The notes under the pieces are model-generated. The model ran no database searches. It was given only the letters and a program-made list of their open reading frames with translations, and had not been told where the DNA came from. Below, piece by piece: positions 62,417 to 64,000 of a DNA stretch of 64,000 bases. The DNA comes from Anaerolineae bacterium (GTDB lineage: Bacteria; Chloroflexota; Anaerolineae; Aggregatilineales; Phototrophicaceae). The DNA is taken from NCBI GenBank assembly GCA_022821805.1, contig JAJECX010000031.1, forward strand, positions 1 through 64,000, in the 5' to 3' direction. Position 1 is the first letter of the stretch; every line of letters starts with the position of its first letter. The translations under genes and the position numbers were made by a program.

Positions 62417-63567
62417 GCAAGGCTCATGTATCGCCGGCCCAAGACAGGCCGTCGCCCGCAGACGCCCGCGCCGAAACGCGCGTGGTGGTCGCCAATCAAT
62501 GGCAGCTGATATGGTGGAAGTTCCGCAAGCACCGCCTGGCGATGTTCGCTGGCGCCGTGACGATCTTCTTGTATGTGGTTGCCGTTTTCGCTGAGTTCTT
62601 CGCGCCCTACTCGTCGGGGACTTATAGCGCGGCGCATACCTTCATACCGCCGCAAAGCATCAAGCTCATTCAGCAGACCGATGCCGGTCCGCGCTTCTAT
62701 CCCCACATCAATGGCTTCAAAGTGCAGGTGGATCAGGAGTCCTACAAACGCACTTACGTGATTGACGAGTCGATCATCTATCCTGTTGGCCTATTCGTCC
62801 GCGGCGAGGAATACGAGTTGTGGGGCGTTTTCACCACCGACCTGCATCTGATTGGGGCGGCGCAATTCGGCGATCCCGTTTATCTCTTGGGGACTGATCG
62901 CCTGGGGCGCGATGTGCTGAGCCGGACGATATACGGCACGCGCGTGTCGATGTCGGTCGGGCTGGTCGGCGTAGGCTTGAGTTTGCTGCTCGGCGTCATT
63001 CTGGGCGGCATCTCCGGTTATTATGGCGGCATGATCGACAACTTGATCCAGCGAACGATTGAGATCCTGCGCTCCTTGCCGACGATACCATTGTGGATGG
63101 GTCTCTCTGCCGCCATTCCCTTGACCTGGCCGCCGGTACGCGTCTATTTTGCCATCACCGTGCTCTTGTCGCTGATCGGCTGGACGACGCTGGCGCGCGA
63201 GGTCCGCGGTCGCTTTCTCTCGCTAAAGACCGAAGACTTTGTCATCGCCGCCCGCCTGGATGGCGTCCGCGAAATGCAGATCATTATCCGTCATATGGCG
63301 CCCTCAATGACGAGCCATATCATCGCCTCGGTCACCCTGGCGATACCGGGCATGATCCTGGCGGAGACGGCGCTCAGCTTCCTCGGCATCGGATTGCGGC
63401 CGCCGGTGGTAAGCTGGGGTGTGCTGCTGCAAGAGGCGCAGAATGTACGCTCCATCGCGACGGCGCCCTGGCTGCTCTTCCCCGGGGTCGCCGTGGTTAC
63501 CGCCGTATTGGCGATGAATTTTCTGGGAGATGGACTGAGAGATGCAGCCGACCCCTACCAAGCTTGA
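62413..63567 (+). CDS. ABC transporter permease, DppC type with long first loop
   Basis: A 384-residue permease and paralog of 23854. The first membrane segment ends near residue 66 and LLGTDRLGRDVLSR begins near 158, leaving an outer loop of about 90 residues with FKVQVDQESYKRTYVIDES. The insert aligns with that of 23854 (shared RTYV and GxEYxL features), so it is an inherited trait of this importer class. The docking loop AARLDGVREMQIIIRHMAPS follows. The C-terminal DGLRDAADPYQA is typical. The next gene overlaps its end. Confidence 0.95.
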   Translation: MSKAHVSPAQDRPSPADARAETRVVVANQWQLIWWKFRKHRLAMFAGAVTIFLYVVAVFAEFFAPYSSGTYSAAHTFIPPQSIKLIQQTDAGPRFYPHINGFKVQVDQESYKRTYVIDESIIYPVGLFVRGEEYELWGVFTTDLHLIGAAQFGDPVYLLGTDRLGRDVLSRTIYGTRVSMSVGLVGVGLSLLLGVILGGISGYYGGMIDNLIQRTIEILRSLPTIPLWMGLSAAIPLTWPPVRVYFAITVLLSLIGWTTLAREVRGRFLSLKTEDFVIAARLDGVREMQIIIRHMAPSMTSHIIASVTLAIPGMILAETALSFLGIGLRPPVVSWGVLLQEAQNVRSIATAPWLLFPGVAVVTAVLAMNFLGDGLRDAADPYQA

Positions 63568-64000
63568 TTCAGCCGCTGATGCAATGATCAGCGCAGATGA
63601 ATCCTTGCTCGCCGTCAAGGATCTCAAGACGCATTTCTTCACTGACGAAGGCGTGGTCAAGGCGGTCGACGGGGTGAACCTCTCGCTGAAGCGCGGCAAG
63701 ACGCTCTGCGTCGTCGGCGAATCCGGCTGCGGCAAATCGGTGACGGCGCGCTCGATTTTGCGCATCGTGCCGGCGCCAGGCAGAATCGTCTCGGGCGAGA
63801 TCAGCTTTCAGCAGCGCAATGGCGCAATGATTGATCTAGCACAGACGAACCCCAAAGGGCGCGAGATTCGCCAAATCCGCGGACGCGAAATCAGCATGAT
63901 ATTCCAGGAGCCCATGTCCTCGCTCAGTCCAGTGCATACCATCGGCAGCCAGATCATGGAGGCGATTCTGCTGCATCTGCCGGTTACCAGGCAAGAAGCG
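63542..64000 (+). CDS. ABC transporter ATP-binding protein, DppD type (3' end missing)
   Basis: The first 153 codons of an ATPase cut off by the right edge. Walker A is GESGCGKSV, and the Q-loop reads FQEPMSSLSPVHTIG. The sequence parallels the ATPase at 25114 (VNLSLKRGKTLCVVGESG), as expected for a duplicated operon. I give the ATG at 63542, which overlaps the permease end and has GAGAG before it; the ATG at 63584 is the alternative and would start just before the domain (MISADESLLAV). A DppF-type partner is expected further right. Confidence 0.9.
   Translation, partial: MQPTPTKLDSAADAMISADESLLAVKDLKTHFFTDEGVVKAVDGVNLSLKRGKTLCVVGESGCGKSVTARSILRIVPAPGRIVSGEISFQQRNGAMIDLAQTNPKGREIRQIRGREISMIFQEPMSSLSPVHTIGSQIMEAILLHLPVTRQEA

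Noticed and set aside
1..64000. Search for mobile elements, prophage, tRNA and rRNA
   Set aside because: No transposase, integrase, phage gene, CCA-ended cloverleaf or rRNA-like segment was recognised by eye; a tRNAscan/Infernal run would be needed to exclude small RNAs.

Overview
The window comes from a bacterium of moderately high GC (I estimate about 55-58% by eye). The style of the genes points to Chloroflexota, probably an Anaerolineae-like lineage: dense directional operons, many duplicated dipeptide/oligosaccharide-type ABC importers, short signal peptides ending in Ala-Gln, frequent TTG/GTG starts, and many sugar-acid catabolic enzymes. This is inference from gene content; no rRNA, tRNA or marker gene in the window settles it. 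I see no phage, insertion sequence or CRISPR array.

Layout. (A) 1-8250, plus strand: the end of a peptide-type ABC operon with a TIM-barrel sugar isomerase (cut by the left edge), one DppC-like permease, a fused double ATPase, a second sugar isomerase, a P1-family self-cleaving aminopeptidase and a dimethylglycine/sarcosine dehydrogenase-like flavoprotein. (B) 8539-19431, minus strand: a 12-gene catabolic operon led by a family 1 solute-binding protein. It carries two MalF/MalG-like permeases but no ATPase, followed by Gfo/Idh, cupin, NAD-epimerase, DUF1185, isochorismatase-like, amidohydrolase and SDR genes. (C) 20046-29109, plus strand, divergent from B: a complete dipeptide-type ABC importer with an RraA-like aldolase, an Ldh2-type dehydrogenase and an HpaI-type aldolase. 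(D) 29355-36542, minus strand: a complete Opp-type importer ending in a DUF2961 (GH172) glycosidase. (E) 37327-42449, plus strand: UxaA-like dehydratase, LarA-like racemase, a lower-GC pair of DUF6978 and DUF1828/DUF1829 genes, and an MFS transporter; malate synthase (aceB) follows on the minus strand. (F) 44398-57549: six large membrane proteins of glycosyltransferase-C type, two on the plus strand and four in tandem on the minus strand. (G) 57765-64000, plus strand: another long-loop ABC importer operon that includes a Cys-type sulfatase and runs off the right edge.

Most of the window is a set of uptake-plus-breakdown modules. Each importer is linked to enzymes that suggest its substrate: short modified peptides (A), a sugar or cyclitol derivative (B), sugar acids (C), furanosyl oligosaccharides (D), hydroxy/sugar acids (E), and sulfated sugars (G). 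Regulation appears to sit in the B/C divergent spacer, which has a promoter on each strand and a 14-bp palindrome over one -35 box, and in the F/G spacer, which has near-consensus divergent promoters.

The most unusual part is region F. Two unrelated-looking membrane frameworks (a YfhO-like type and a GT39/ArnT-like type) all end in the same 175-176-residue module with two cysteines at identical positions (29 and 50 of the module). Within the GT39-like tandem array the first-loop Asp-Glu pair is kept in two copies and loses its Asp in the other two. A family of short intergenic palindromes (core GGGCGAGCC/GGCTCGCCC, often beside TGTAGGGGCG) is scattered through the window.
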